64,000 bases of DNA from Thiomicrorhabdus sp965602805 (GTDB lineage: Bacteria; Pseudomonadota; Gammaproteobacteria; Thiomicrospirales; Thiomicrospiraceae). The first letter of the stretch is position 1. Every line of letters starts with the position of its first letter. Positions 52,181-61,570 of this stretch are shown in pieces. The position numbers and the translations under genes are program-made. The stretch covers positions 175,961 to 239,960 of the forward strand of contig CBFCZK010000003.1 of the NCBI GenBank assembly GCA_965602805.1. The letters run 5' to 3'. The notes beneath the pieces were generated by a model that made no database searches, was not told the origin of the DNA, and saw only the letters and a list, made by a program, of their open reading frames with translations.

Positions 52181-54124
52181 ATGAGCTTAAATAAACAGAT
52201 GATTCTTTTTATAGCCTCGTTGCTACTCATCGTATTGATTGGCACATTTGGCTTAAATTTAAGTAACACCAAAAAATTCCTACAGGAACAGCTGAGCTCA
52301 CACGCGCAAGATACGGCCACCTCTCTAGGCCTGTCACTGAGTTCGATTGAAGACCCGTCTGACCTTTCTAGCATGGAGACGATGATTAACGCCGTATTCG
52401 ATCGCGGTTACTATGCTTCAATTCATTTAACCGACATGGATAACGTGCCGCTCTATGAAAAAGACAACATTCAAGCGATGGAAGCTGTACCTGACTGGTT
52501 TATCGAACAAATCACACTGACAGCACCGCCCGCAGAAGCACTCGTACAGTCAGGTTGGATACCAGTAGGCACTCTCACCGTTGTCAGTCATACCGGCTAT
52601 GCATATGCAGAGCTTTGGCAGTCGATGATTAATCTATTAATTTGGTTTCTACTCTCAGCCGTTGCCGCCATCATCCTTATTATCTACACCCTAAAGTACA
52701 TGCTTAAACCTTTGAAACAGATGGAAGAGCAAGCCCAGGCCATTGTCAAAAAAGAGTATTTATATCAAGAAAACTTACCTTCTACCGTTGAGTTTCGTCA
52801 AGTGGTAACCGCAATGAATGCCATGGTAATGAAACTAAAAACCGTTTTTGAAAGAGATGCGAATACCGCTGAAAAGTTGCAAAAAATGGCCTATCAGGAC
52901 AGCGTAACCGGTCTCAGTAATCGTCGTCATTTTGAAATGATTATCGACAGCTTGTTAGACTCTAACGAAGAAGCAACTGCAGGTATTATTTGTATTATTA
53001 GGGTCAATAAACTCAAAGAGCTGAATGACCAATACGGTTACTTAATGGGTGACAAACTAATCAAGTCTGTGGCTGATAGTATGAAATCTCAACTATGGCA
53101 TCACAACGGTCAGTTTGCCCGTCTTAATGGCACCGAATTGGTTGCCGTATTACCGAGCACTAGCGCCACCCACGTGCAGCCCTTAGTAGAGGCCATTACA
53201 GAAAATATCCCCTCCATTTTAAAAAAACTAACCACTGATTCGCTGCCAACCAATCTATCCATTGCTTATATGCACTATCAGCCAGGTCAAAGTCGAGGTG
53301 CAATACTTGCTAACCTTGATTTTGCTATCGACCAGGCAAGCCAGCAAGGTGAAAACAGATCGTTCTTTTACGACAACGGTGAAGAGTCCAAAGTACACAA
53401 CACCTCATGGGAGCACACTCTTAACGAAGCCTTTTCTGAAAAACGTTTTATGCTTTTCCAGCAAAGTTCGTATAACCATGACCGTAGCGTGCATGATCAA
53501 GAGGTCTTTATTCGCCTCAAGGAGTTTGATGGAACAATACGTTCAGCAGGCTATTTCATGCCTGCTGTTGAACAATTACACAAAACGGCTGAGATCGATA
53601 AACTCGTCATCAACCTTGCTATTCAATATCTTAAAACTCAACAATCTGCTCCAGCCATTGCGATTAACCTCTCTAAATCTATTCTTGAAAATGAGAAATT
53701 GAAAACATGGCTAATGCAAATCCTACAGACCTCAAGTGATAACCTGAAAAGCATTACGTTTGAAATGACAGAAAGATTGGTCGCGGAAGAAAAAGCTCTA
53801 TCTTGGCCACTCATTCAAGACCTTAAAAAACGTCATGTTAAATTCGGAATTGATCACTTTGGCAGTCGATTGACCAATATGCGCTATCTGCAAGAACTTA
53901 GACCGGACTATGTCAAACTCGATGCCGGATTTAGCAAAGCGATTGAAAATGATGAGCAAACCCGTAGCTATGTCTCTAGCTTGTGTGAACTGGCCAAAAG
54001 CTTGGATATTAAAGTCATTGCTATGGCCGTCGAAAACGAAGCACAACAAAAAGCCTTTACCGAACTGGGCGTGGATTATTTCCAAGGATTTTTATATGGT
54101 GCACCCAGCCCATTAGGCCACTAA
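52181..54124 (+). CDS. lapD: LapD-type c-di-GMP receptor (degenerate GGDEF-EAL)
   Basis: A 647-residue inner-membrane receptor. TM1 (about 7-27), a periplasmic LapD/MoxY-type domain (about 28-150, including SGWIPVGTLTVVSHTGYAY), TM2 (about 152-172) and HAMP precede GGDEF and EAL domains that have both lost their catalytic motifs. GGDEF is replaced by NGTEL (316-320) and EAL by EVF (441-443). This is the hallmark of LapD, which binds c-di-GMP without turning it over and traps LapG in the periplasm. AAGGA lies before the ATG. It follows lapG by 106 bases. Confidence 0.93.
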   Translation: MSLNKQMILFIASLLLIVLIGTFGLNLSNTKKFLQEQLSSHAQDTATSLGLSLSSIEDPSDLSSMETMINAVFDRGYYASIHLTDMDNVPLYEKDNIQAMEAVPDWFIEQITLTAPPAEALVQSGWIPVGTLTVVSHTGYAYAELWQSMINLLIWFLLSAVAAIILIIYTLKYMLKPLKQMEEQAQAIVKKEYLYQENLPSTVEFRQVVTAMNAMVMKLKTVFERDANTAEKLQKMAYQDSVTGLSNRRHFEMIIDSLLDSNEEATAGIICIIRVNKLKELNDQYGYLMGDKLIKSVADSMKSQLWHHNGQFARLNGTELVAVLPSTSATHVQPLVEAITENIPSILKKLTTDSLPTNLSIAYMHYQPGQSRGAILANLDFAIDQASQQGENRSFFYDNGEESKVHNTSWEHTLNEAFSEKRFMLFQQSSYNHDRSVHDQEVFIRLKEFDGTIRSAGYFMPAVEQLHKTAEIDKLVINLAIQYLKTQQSAPAIAINLSKSILENEKLKTWLMQILQTSSDNLKSITFEMTERLVAEEKALSWPLIQDLKKRHVKFGIDHFGSRLTNMRYLQELRPDYVKLDAGFSKAIENDEQTRSYVSSLCELAKSLDIKVIAMAVENEAQQKAFTELGVDYFQGFLYGAPSPLGH

Positions 54125-54310
54125 AAATTAAAGAATTTGCTTAACCTAATACATTGACCGGCCATCCTTATTATTAATAAGGGATTTCCAGATAAAAATA
54201 ATAGGCAAGTAGTATTCAGGATGCTATTATCATTAATCGGCAAATATAAACAGACCTTGCCCGAGATCATAAAGAAAAGTCTTTGAAATTTAGAGTGGTT
54301 TTTTAAAAAC

Positions 54311-56602
54311 ATGACAGACCCTATAGCATCGAAAAAAGCCTCTCAAAACGAGGCTTCTACACAGGACTCTCCGGCAACCACAATAATGCCAGCCGCAACA
54401 ACTTCCGATATCAGTGAAAAACGTGAGGCCAGCAAGACTACTGAGACCACTGATGAAGCAAAAGTTGAGCAAAGCACTTCTAAAGAACTCTACAGCCCTT
54501 TACTAGACTGTTTGGTTATCTATACCAAACTCAATCGTCAGCCGTACTCCAAAGCCGCATTAATTGCAGGCTTGCCAATTGATAAAGATGAAATAACCCC
54601 CGAGATGCTCTCTCGCGCTGCGGAGCGTGCAAACCTGGTCGCCAATTTTAAAGAGCGACGTCTTGAAGACATATCGAATCTCGTATTACCCTGCATACTC
54701 ACGCTCAAAAACCGCCAGGCCTGTATTTTAGAAGAGGTTGATCTTGATTCGGAAACTGCTCGAATCATTTTGCCTGACGCAGAAGAAGGCTCGATAACAA
54801 TCGCTCTTAACAAGCTGAAAGAGGATTATTTAGGGTTTGCTGTCTATCTAACAACAAAAACGCATTATGACCAAAAGTCTGAAGATTTAATTGGATTTGA
54901 AAAGGGCCATTGGTTCTGGAGCACTTTATGGTCTTCAAAATCCATTTATCGAGATGTTTTAATTGCCTCGATTGTTATCAACCTCTTTATCTTGGCAAAC
55001 CCTCTATTTGTAATGAATGTCTATGACCGAATTGTGCCTAATAATGCTGTAGAGTCACTGTGGGTTTTAGCAATCGGCGTCAGTGTCGTCTACATGTTCG
55101 ACATTATTCTCAAATATTTACGTTCCTACTTTCTAGAGGTCGCCGGCAAGAAAAGCGATGTACTCATGTCGGCGAAACTGTTTGAACAGACTCTCGGACT
55201 GACCATGGAAAACCGTGGTGGTTCCATTGGTGCTTTTGCCAACACATTGCGAGAATTCGACAGCATTCGTCACTTCTTTACATCCGGCACAATCGCTTCT
55301 TTAGTCGACCTACCGTTTGTGTTTATTTTCTTATTTGTTATTTTTTACATTGCCGGTAGCATTGTTTTAGTACCCATTGTAATCATCCTCACTATCCTGC
55401 TTTACAGCATAATACTAAAAGGCCCTATCCAACGCAGCATTGAAGACAGCTATCAAGCCAATAGTCAAAAGAATGCCGTATTGATTGAAACCTTAACCGC
55501 CATTGAAACCATCAAAGCCCTTGGCGTTGAGGCGCGTGCTCAGTGGAAATGGGAGCAAGCAGTTGGCGAAATCGCCAAGGCTAGCATTCGCTCTAAAATG
55601 CTACAAAGTTCGATTGGTCGTGCTACTGGATTTATGCAACAAATCAGTACGGTTGTTATTGTTTTAGCCGGTGTCTATTTGATTAAGGAAGGCGATTTGA
55701 CCATGGGGGGGCTGATTGCAACCGTTATGCTTAGCCAACGTGCTATTGGGCCAATGGGACAGTTTGCCAATCTTACCTCGAGCTACCAACAAACTAAAAC
55801 TGCACTAAACTCTCTCAATGAACTTATGAAGAAAGAAGTTGAGCGCCCAGCCACAAAACGCTTTATACAACACCCAAATTTTGAGGGTCGTATTGATTTT
55901 AATAATGTCAGCTTCACCTATCCAGGCGATACTAAACCGGCTTTAAATAATGTCAGTTTCACAATCAATGCCGGTGAAAAGGTCGGTATTATTGGGCGAA
56001 TAGGATCTGGAAAATCCACTATTCAAAAGCTTATCCTAGGTTTCTACAAACCCAACGAAGGCTCTATTCTGATTGATGGTATCGATATCACTCAACTCGA
56101 CCCTGCAGAACTGCGACGTAATATAAATTATGTTCCTCAAGACGTCACCCTGTTTAGTGGAGATGTTCGAGATAACATTTGCTATAAAGCACCTTATATT
56201 GAAGACAGTGCCATATTAAAAGCGGCACGTTTAGCGGGTGTAGATGATTTCATTAAACAACACCCTTCTGGCTATAGCCTTAAAGTAAATGAAGGCGGCA
56301 CATCGCTTTCTGGTGGCCAGCGTCAAAGCATCGGCGTCGCCAGAGCACTACTGCTTGAGTCGGCGATATACCTATTTGATGAGCCTACCAATGCAATGGA
56401 TGCTAAAACAGAACAGGTGATGATTGATAGACTTAAAGAAGGCACTTTAAGCAGTACATCTCTACTGGTAACCCACAAGATGAGTTTACTGCAATTAACG
56501 GATCGATTAATGGTTATGGATAACGGCAAGATCATTGCTGACGGCCAGAAACAGACTGTTTTAGAAGCCCTTAAAACCGGCAAGATAAATAAGAAGAATT
56601 AA
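54311..56602 (+). CDS. lapB: Type I secretion ABC transporter (LapB-like)
   Basis: A 763-residue exporter ATPase. After an acidic, Ser/Thr-rich N-terminus of about 60 residues comes a C39 peptidase-like domain (about 62-190), the type found in RTX and Lap adhesin exporters. The TM domain spans about 210-470. The nucleotide-binding domain has Walker A GRIGSGKST (562-570), the signature SLSGGQRQSIGVARAL and Walker B YLFDEPTNAMD. It would energise secretion of a large repeat adhesin. The adaptor gene follows after nine bases. Confidence 0.92.
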   Translation: MTDPIASKKASQNEASTQDSPATTIMPAATTSDISEKREASKTTETTDEAKVEQSTSKELYSPLLDCLVIYTKLNRQPYSKAALIAGLPIDKDEITPEMLSRAAERANLVANFKERRLEDISNLVLPCILTLKNRQACILEEVDLDSETARIILPDAEEGSITIALNKLKEDYLGFAVYLTTKTHYDQKSEDLIGFEKGHWFWSTLWSSKSIYRDVLIASIVINLFILANPLFVMNVYDRIVPNNAVESLWVLAIGVSVVYMFDIILKYLRSYFLEVAGKKSDVLMSAKLFEQTLGLTMENRGGSIGAFANTLREFDSIRHFFTSGTIASLVDLPFVFIFLFVIFYIAGSIVLVPIVIILTILLYSIILKGPIQRSIEDSYQANSQKNAVLIETLTAIETIKALGVEARAQWKWEQAVGEIAKASIRSKMLQSSIGRATGFMQQISTVVIVLAGVYLIKEGDLTMGGLIATVMLSQRAIGPMGQFANLTSSYQQTKTALNSLNELMKKEVERPATKRFIQHPNFEGRIDFNNVSFTYPGDTKPALNNVSFTINAGEKVGIIGRIGSGKSTIQKLILGFYKPNEGSILIDGIDITQLDPAELRRNINYVPQDVTLFSGDVRDNICYKAPYIEDSAILKAARLAGVDDFIKQHPSGYSLKVNEGGTSLSGGQRQSIGVARALLLESAIYLFDEPTNAMDAKTEQVMIDRLKEGTLSSTSLLVTHKMSLLQLTDRLMVMDNGKIIADGQKQTVLEALKTGKINKKN

Positions 56603-56611
56603 GCGACTACC

Positions 56612-57967
56612 ATGGCAGAGAATCAACCTAAAAAAACGCGCCAGCAACAGATTATAGAGTCTGATATAGAATTTATGTCTAGCTTGAGCCAAGCCGCATT
56701 AGAGAAACCTACTGCAAAATCCCAATGGATTGTATGGGTTATTTTAGTGGTTGTCTTATGGCTTATCGGTTGGGCAAACTATGCAGAACTGGACAAAATT
56801 GTGCGCGGCGAAGGCAAGGTTGTCCCTTCCACTCAAATTCAGGTCATTCAAAACCTTGAAGGTGGAATCATTGAAGAAATGCTTATAAGCGCTGGCGATA
56901 AAGTCAAAAAAGGCCAAATCCTGCTCAAATTAGACAATACACAATTTTCAAGTTCTTTTGATGAAAGTGAAATCAAAGAAGCACAATTAATGGCGCGTGC
57001 TCAACGCTTAACCGCTGAAGCATTTCAGAAACCCTTCCAAGCAGATCAAGCTTCTGCCGACCCTAGAATCCAGAGTCTTTATGATCGTGAATATCGCTTA
57101 TATGAAGGCCGCCACAGACAGCATAAAACCAATGATGACATATTGTCTCAACAAATAGAGCAAAAGAAACTTGAACTTGATGAAGCCTACAGCCAAAGCA
57201 AGCAACTTGCTCGTTCTCGCAACCTCTTGAACCAAGAAATTTCATTAATGAAACCACTGGTAAAAGAGGGTATTGCCTCAAAAGTCGATTTACTTAAACT
57301 GCAACGTGAAGAGAATGATGCTTACTCCAAATTAAAGACGGTTCAAAACTCTATTCCTAAAATCAAATCGATTATTATTGAATTCCGCTCTAAACGCATA
57401 GAAGCCAAAGAACTGTTTATGAACGAAGCTCATGAAGAGCTAAATGGAGTCCTAGCTGAAATAAGCCAGATAGCAAAATCTAAAGTGGCGCTAGCAGACC
57501 GTGTTAAAAGAACTGAAATTCTATCACCCGTTAATGGAACAATTAAACAAATCCTGGTCAACACTATCGGCGGAGTAGTTCAGCCGGGTAGCGATATTGT
57601 CGAAATCGTACCGGAGGATGATGCATTGGTATTAGAAGCTAAAATCCCTCCAGCTGATATAGGCTTTATTTATGAGGGACTAAAAGCGAAAATAAAATTC
57701 ACCGCTTATGATTTTGCCATCTATGGAGGGCTTGATGGTACGGTTACTCGCATCTCTGCCGATACGATTACAGACGAGGAGGGCAATAGCTTTTATATTG
57801 CTAGAATCAAGACCGATCAAAATCATTTAGGCACAGAAAACAAACCTCTTTACTTATTACCCGGCATGACGGCAAGTGTCGACATTATCGTCGGTAAACA
57901 TACTGTGTTAGACTATTTACTTAAACCGATTATTAAAGCCAAAGACCTAGCACTCAGAGAGTCATAA
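56612..57967 (+). CDS. lapC: Type I secretion membrane fusion protein (LapC/HlyD-like)
   Basis: A 451-residue adaptor with one TM helix (about 40-58: IVWVILVVVLWLIGWANYAEL), the HlyD-type signature IVRGEGKVVPSTQIQVIQNLEGGII, a long coiled-coil section (about 110-290), the second lipoyl half at ILSPVNGTIKQI and a C-terminal beta domain ending in LLPGMTASVDII. It links the ABC transporter to the TolC-like channel. Nine bases separate it from the exporter gene, so they form one unit. Confidence 0.92.
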   Translation: MAENQPKKTRQQQIIESDIEFMSSLSQAALEKPTAKSQWIVWVILVVVLWLIGWANYAELDKIVRGEGKVVPSTQIQVIQNLEGGIIEEMLISAGDKVKKGQILLKLDNTQFSSSFDESEIKEAQLMARAQRLTAEAFQKPFQADQASADPRIQSLYDREYRLYEGRHRQHKTNDDILSQQIEQKKLELDEAYSQSKQLARSRNLLNQEISLMKPLVKEGIASKVDLLKLQREENDAYSKLKTVQNSIPKIKSIIIEFRSKRIEAKELFMNEAHEELNGVLAEISQIAKSKVALADRVKRTEILSPVNGTIKQILVNTIGGVVQPGSDIVEIVPEDDALVLEAKIPPADIGFIYEGLKAKIKFTAYDFAIYGGLDGTVTRISADTITDEEGNSFYIARIKTDQNHLGTENKPLYLLPGMTASVDIIVGKHTVLDYLLKPIIKAKDLALRES

Positions 57968-58078
57968 GTAAAAGCAATGAGTAATGAGCACAATTAACCA
58001 TTTAACTGTAATAGAATATAACTTAATAGCACGCATTGTTTATTCTACGTCAGGTTATATAAGAAGGCATCGCGTTTA

Positions 58079-58681
58079 ATGAAGCGTCCACTGATTTTTG
58101 TACAAGATCCAAATGCATTAAAAAACTGGTTAACAGCTTGTGGTACTGACTCTAAAATCCTATACGATTTAGATCGGTTAGATGAACGCTTCAAAGCCAA
58201 CGAATCGATTGTGTTAATTCAGCTATCTGACTTATCCAATATTGATCAGGTTAAAATAGTTGTTCAGAATCAATTTGATGTTTTGCTCTTTAGCAATAAA
58301 CCTTCTACAGCCGAAGGATTGGCCTTATTTGAATTTGGCATTAAAGGCTACCTAAACACCTTTGCAACTGTGGAAAGAATTGAACAAGCATTGATCACTA
58401 TTTCTGCCGGCAGTATTTGGTTAGGTCCAGAAATTTTGCAATCGATGATTCAATCCGTTACCAGCATTCAAAAGCCGAACGACAATTGGAAAGAAAAGGT
58501 AACCGATAGAGAACAGCAGGTTGCTTTATTCGTTCTAGAGTCTAAAAGCAACAAAGAGATAGCAGAACAACTCAATATCACGGAACGTACAGTAAAAGCA
58601 CATATGCATAATATGTTCGAGAAATTTGAAGTTTCTGACCGACTTTCCTTGGTACTAAAAATAAAAAATTATTCATCATAA
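58079..58681 (+). CDS. LuxR-type regulator with degenerate receiver
   Basis: A 200-residue DNA-binding regulator. The N-terminal 130 residues have receiver-like topology (VLLFSNKPSTAEGLALFEFGIKGYL resembles the end of a receiver). The N-terminal acidic pair and the phosphoacceptor Asp are not evident: the expected strand end reads LIQLSDLSN. The C-terminus is a LuxR helix-turn-helix (EIAEQLNITERTVKAHMHNMFEKF). This resembles pseudo-receiver regulators of biofilm genes such as CsgD and VpsT, some of which respond to c-di-GMP. It lies between lapC and the tolC-like gene and may control the cluster or the unlinked adhesin. Confidence 0.8.
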   Translation: MKRPLIFVQDPNALKNWLTACGTDSKILYDLDRLDERFKANESIVLIQLSDLSNIDQVKIVVQNQFDVLLFSNKPSTAEGLALFEFGIKGYLNTFATVERIEQALITISAGSIWLGPEILQSMIQSVTSIQKPNDNWKEKVTDREQQVALFVLESKSNKEIAEQLNITERTVKAHMHNMFEKFEVSDRLSLVLKIKNYSS

Positions 58682-58736
58682 AAATAATATAGTTATGCCA
58701 ACCTTAGGTCCGTTAAAACAAAAAGAGGGAACCGTC

Positions 58737-60071
58737 ATGAAAGCACAATATTGTTATTCCAAACTATTTTTAGCACTCAGCAGTGCTTTTCTATTGAATG
58801 CGACACTTGTTACTGCCAGCCAGGCGATGGAACTTGCACCGACAGTTGAAGATGCCATTATGCACAGCCCTGAATTTAGGGAACAAATTAAGGCTCACCA
58901 AGGAATTAATGCCGACCTAAAAGGGGCCGAAGGTAGCTGGTACCCAGTTATTGATTTAGGAGCAGGTGTTGGTCTGGAAGAAATTGAAAGAGATAATGAC
59001 TCAACAAGCTTAACGCGTACGGAAGCGAATATACGCTTGACTGAAAACTTATTTGAAGGCTTTGGTACCGAAAATGAAATTGCACGCCAACAAGCTCGTT
59101 TGGATGCTGCTGGCTACACAAGTCAATCAAAAGCCAATCAAATTGCGTTAGATATGGTTTCTGCCTATATTACTTTGCAAAAAGAACAAGAATTACAGCA
59201 GCTATCGATTGAGAACAAGCTGACTCATGAACGTATCCTTGACCAAATCACCCAGAGAAGTGATGCTGGAATTGGTAACCAGGTTGAAGTCGACCAAGCA
59301 AAAGCGCGTTTAGCACTTGCGAATTCAAACCTTGCCGCGGCCAAAAATAACTACAGCGATGCTTTGTCTAGTTTTCATCGTGTTCTAGGACGAATGCCTG
59401 ATAATGACTTAATTAAGCCAACTTTAGAATATACTTTCCCGGCGACACTTGAAGAAGCTATTAATATCGCTCTATTACAGCATCCTACTCTGCGTTCAGC
59501 CAATGCCGACATTGCTGAAGCTCGCGCTCAACATGATGCCGCTGCACGCTTTTACTACCCTCGCGTAGACTTAGAAATTGAAAAAACCTTTGATGATAAT
59601 ATCAATGGTCTTGAAGGTAAAAACCACAATTTCCAAGCTATGCTAAGAATGCGTTATAACTTATATAATGGTGGTAAAGACAGTGCCAATCGTGATCGTA
59701 CTTCCAGTGCGGTACAGCAATCTGCAGAGATTCGTAACAACACGCGTCGTCAGACGATTGAAAACTTACGTTATGCTTGGGATGCTAAGCAATTGATAGG
59801 TGAACAACTTGAGTATGTTAAACAACACATCAAATTAACACATGAGACGCTTGAAGGTTATCGCAAGCAGTTCAGTTTAGGACGCCGTTCTTTACTCGAC
59901 CTTTTAAACACTGAAGATGAGTATATCAGCGCTTTAAGAAAGCTTGTTGAAAGTGAAAGTGAACACTCTATTGCTGAATACCGCATCTTAAACGGCATGG
60001 GGAACTTGATTGAAGTTCTCAATATCGACGTAAAATATGCAGCGGTTGATATCGATTACTCTAACCAGTAA
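58737..60071 (+). CDS. TolC-family outer-membrane channel (LapE-like)
   Basis: A 444-residue outer-membrane efflux protein. The signal peptide is about 1-28 (ending SQAM). The mature protein shows the two structural repeats of TolC: long Gln/Ala/Glu-rich helices, with signature-like TENLFEGFGTENEIARQQARLDAA in the first and MRYNLYNGGKDSANRDRTSSAV in the second. I start at ATG 58737 with GAGGGAA upstream, because the earlier in-frame ATG adds 14 residues before the signal peptide. It completes the type I secretion path begun by the exporter and adaptor genes. Ends at a strong terminator. Confidence 0.9.
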   Translation: MKAQYCYSKLFLALSSAFLLNATLVTASQAMELAPTVEDAIMHSPEFREQIKAHQGINADLKGAEGSWYPVIDLGAGVGLEEIERDNDSTSLTRTEANIRLTENLFEGFGTENEIARQQARLDAAGYTSQSKANQIALDMVSAYITLQKEQELQQLSIENKLTHERILDQITQRSDAGIGNQVEVDQAKARLALANSNLAAAKNNYSDALSSFHRVLGRMPDNDLIKPTLEYTFPATLEEAINIALLQHPTLRSANADIAEARAQHDAAARFYYPRVDLEIEKTFDDNINGLEGKNHNFQAMLRMRYNLYNGGKDSANRDRTSSAVQQSAEIRNNTRRQTIENLRYAWDAKQLIGEQLEYVKQHIKLTHETLEGYRKQFSLGRRSLLDLLNTEDEYISALRKLVESESEHSIAEYRILNGMGNLIEVLNIDVKYAAVDIDYSNQ

Positions 60072-60128
60072 CGCTACAGGCTAACAAGCTGGTTTAACTA
60101 GCCGTTTAGCAAAAAGCTCAGCAAAACT

Positions 60129-60158
60129 AAAAGGCACCTTAATCAGGTGCCTTTTTTG
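60129..60158. terminator. Terminator after the tolC-like gene
   Basis: AAAAGGCACCT, loop TAATC, AGGTGCCTTTT with further T. Symmetric enough to serve the convergent gene at 60322 as well. A second small hairpin GTCGCT-C-AGCGAC follows at 60174-60186. Confidence 0.9.
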
Positions 60159-60321
60159 TATCATTTTTTTATAGTCGCTCAGCGACAGAGAGCTAATAAA
60201 AATAGGCAAAACAGATTTAGCATTGCGTCGGTTATAACCAATCGGCATAATCGATTCTATCTGATTCCGTATTCAGATTAAGTTTAACCACTCTTAAAAC
60301 CTATCACTCTCTGATTAAATT

Positions 60322-61008
60322 CTAAATACTTACGACCATTGCAAGATACAGTTGCCAGGAACCCATCGCCATAACACTGGCGCCTGCAAAACGCCGAACC
60401 CAGAGGTTACGTGATATTTTTGTGAAGTAGAAAGCAAAGACACCCATTAACAGTAAGTTGGGCAAGGTTCCTAGACCAAACGCCAACATCACCAGGCCAC
60501 CTTCTAATGCACCTCCTGTACTCAATGCCATGATTAACATACTGTAAACTAAACCGCAGGGTAGCCACCCCCAAACTAACCCATACAACCAGGCCTGGTG
60601 AATATGTTTAACGGGCGTGAACTTTGCCGCATAAGGTGATAAGCGATGCCAAATAGAACTGCCTGCTTTTTCAATCGCGACAAGACCAAACCACCAGCCT
60701 CCTAGGTACAACCCCAGGGCAATCATAAATAGCCCTGCAATAACTTGTAACACCTGCTGAGCAGGTAAAAAGCTCGCAAGGGATCCAAGCGTTGCCCCTA
60801 AGAAGCCAAACAAGGCACCAATAATCACATAACTGCTGATGCGGCCAAGATTATAAGCCAACTGAAACGGTAACATCCGCCACCAACTCGCTTGCGCCTT
60901 AGGCTCTAAACTAAACGTCAAGGCACCGACAACGCCGCCGCACATACCCAAACAATGCACACCACCTAGAAACCCGACCACTAAGGCGGTAATAAGAATT
61001 GAATCCAT
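60322..61008 (-). CDS. DsbD_2/TauE-SafE-like membrane protein
   Basis: A 228-residue polytopic protein with six to seven TM helices. The first helix carries GGVHCLGMCGG, the Cys pair and Gly motif of the DsbD-transmembrane-like (PF13386-type, often labelled sulfite exporter TauE/SafE or UreH-like) family. GLVWGWLPCGLVYS (about 145-158) holds another conserved Pro-Cys-Gly. Relatives are linked to metal or thiol handling in cytochrome assembly; the role here is unknown. It starts two bases after the comM stop on the same strand. A palindrome copy lies inside the gene. Confidence 0.82.
   Translation of the reverse strand: MDSILITALVVGFLGGVHCLGMCGGVVGALTFSLEPKAQASWWRMLPFQLAYNLGRISSYVIIGALFGFLGATLGSLASFLPAQQVLQVIAGLFMIALGLYLGGWWFGLVAIEKAGSSIWHRLSPYAAKFTPVKHIHQAWLYGLVWGWLPCGLVYSMLIMALSTGGALEGGLVMLAFGLGTLPNLLLMGVFAFYFTKISRNLWVRRFAGASVMAMGSWQLYLAMVVSI
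60588..60599. repeat. ACCAGGCCTGGT palindrome, copy 8 (inside the TauE-like gene)
   Basis: Perfect copy, here read in a different frame (His-Gln-Ala-Trp) from the Pro-Gly-Leu-Val copies, so it is not simply a conserved peptide. Confidence 0.88.
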
Positions 61009-61010
61009 CC

Positions 61011-61441
61011 CTAATGAATCCTATCTAAGGTTCGATAACCCAAAGCTTCTGCAATATGCTGACTACCAACATCGGTGAGCCTTTCCATATCTGCTAGAGT
61101 ACGCGCAATTCTTAAAATTCGGTGATAACCACGTGCTGATATACCCAGTTGATTAACCGCTTTATCAAGGATGACCAGACTTAACTCATCCAGAACAACA
61201 TACTGCTTTAAATCCTTTGGAGTCAAATCACAATTTAAGCATCCCTGACGTGTAAATTGCAGGGCTCTGACTTCTATAACACGCGCTCTGACTTGCGCGC
61301 TAGATTCACCCAAAACGCCTTCCCCTTGTAAATCTGTTAGGTCAACTGCAGGCACTTCTAAATGTAAATCAATTCTATCAATTAAGGGACCCGATATCTT
61401 TTTTTGATAACGGTGTATTTGATCAGGCGTATCTTTACAGC
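61011..61441 (-). pseudogene. comM: comM 3' part, interrupted by the transposon
   Basis: About 143 codons matching the C-terminal third of ComM/YifB, the Mg-chelatase-like helicase that drives branch migration during natural transformation. CKDTPDQIHRY, ISGPLIDRIDLHLEVP, GESSAQVRARV, ISARGYHRILRIARTLADM and the end LGYRTLDRIH are the family's C-terminus. The upstream two thirds, including the Walker motifs, are missing. Homology stops exactly where the Tn7-like end begins. The other half should lie beyond the far end of the element. Confidence 0.88.
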
Positions 61442-61447
61442 TGTAAA

Positions 61448-61565
61448 CTCTAGAATTAAATGATAATATCGACATGTTTATAGTCACTTTCTACAAAATT
61501 AATTGATAATGGACGAATCAAAAAGTTAATTACCGTGGTTTTACTACAAAATTAAATGATAAAGG
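61448..61565 (+). promoter_or_regulatory. Three putative TnsB-binding repeats
   Basis: CTCTAGAATTAAATGATAAT (61448-61467), CTACAAAATTAATTGATAAT (61491-61510) and CTACAAAATTAAATGATAAA (61544-61563) share the core AAATTAATGATAA pattern in the same orientation, as expected of TnsB sites in a Tn7-like end. The third covers the region just before the tnsA start, including its ribosome binding site. Confidence 0.75.
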
Positions 61566-61570
61566 TTGCC

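Noticed and set aside
53262..53702. 146-codon plus-strand frame overlapping lapD
   Set aside because: Out of frame with a protein that is fully supported by domain motifs.
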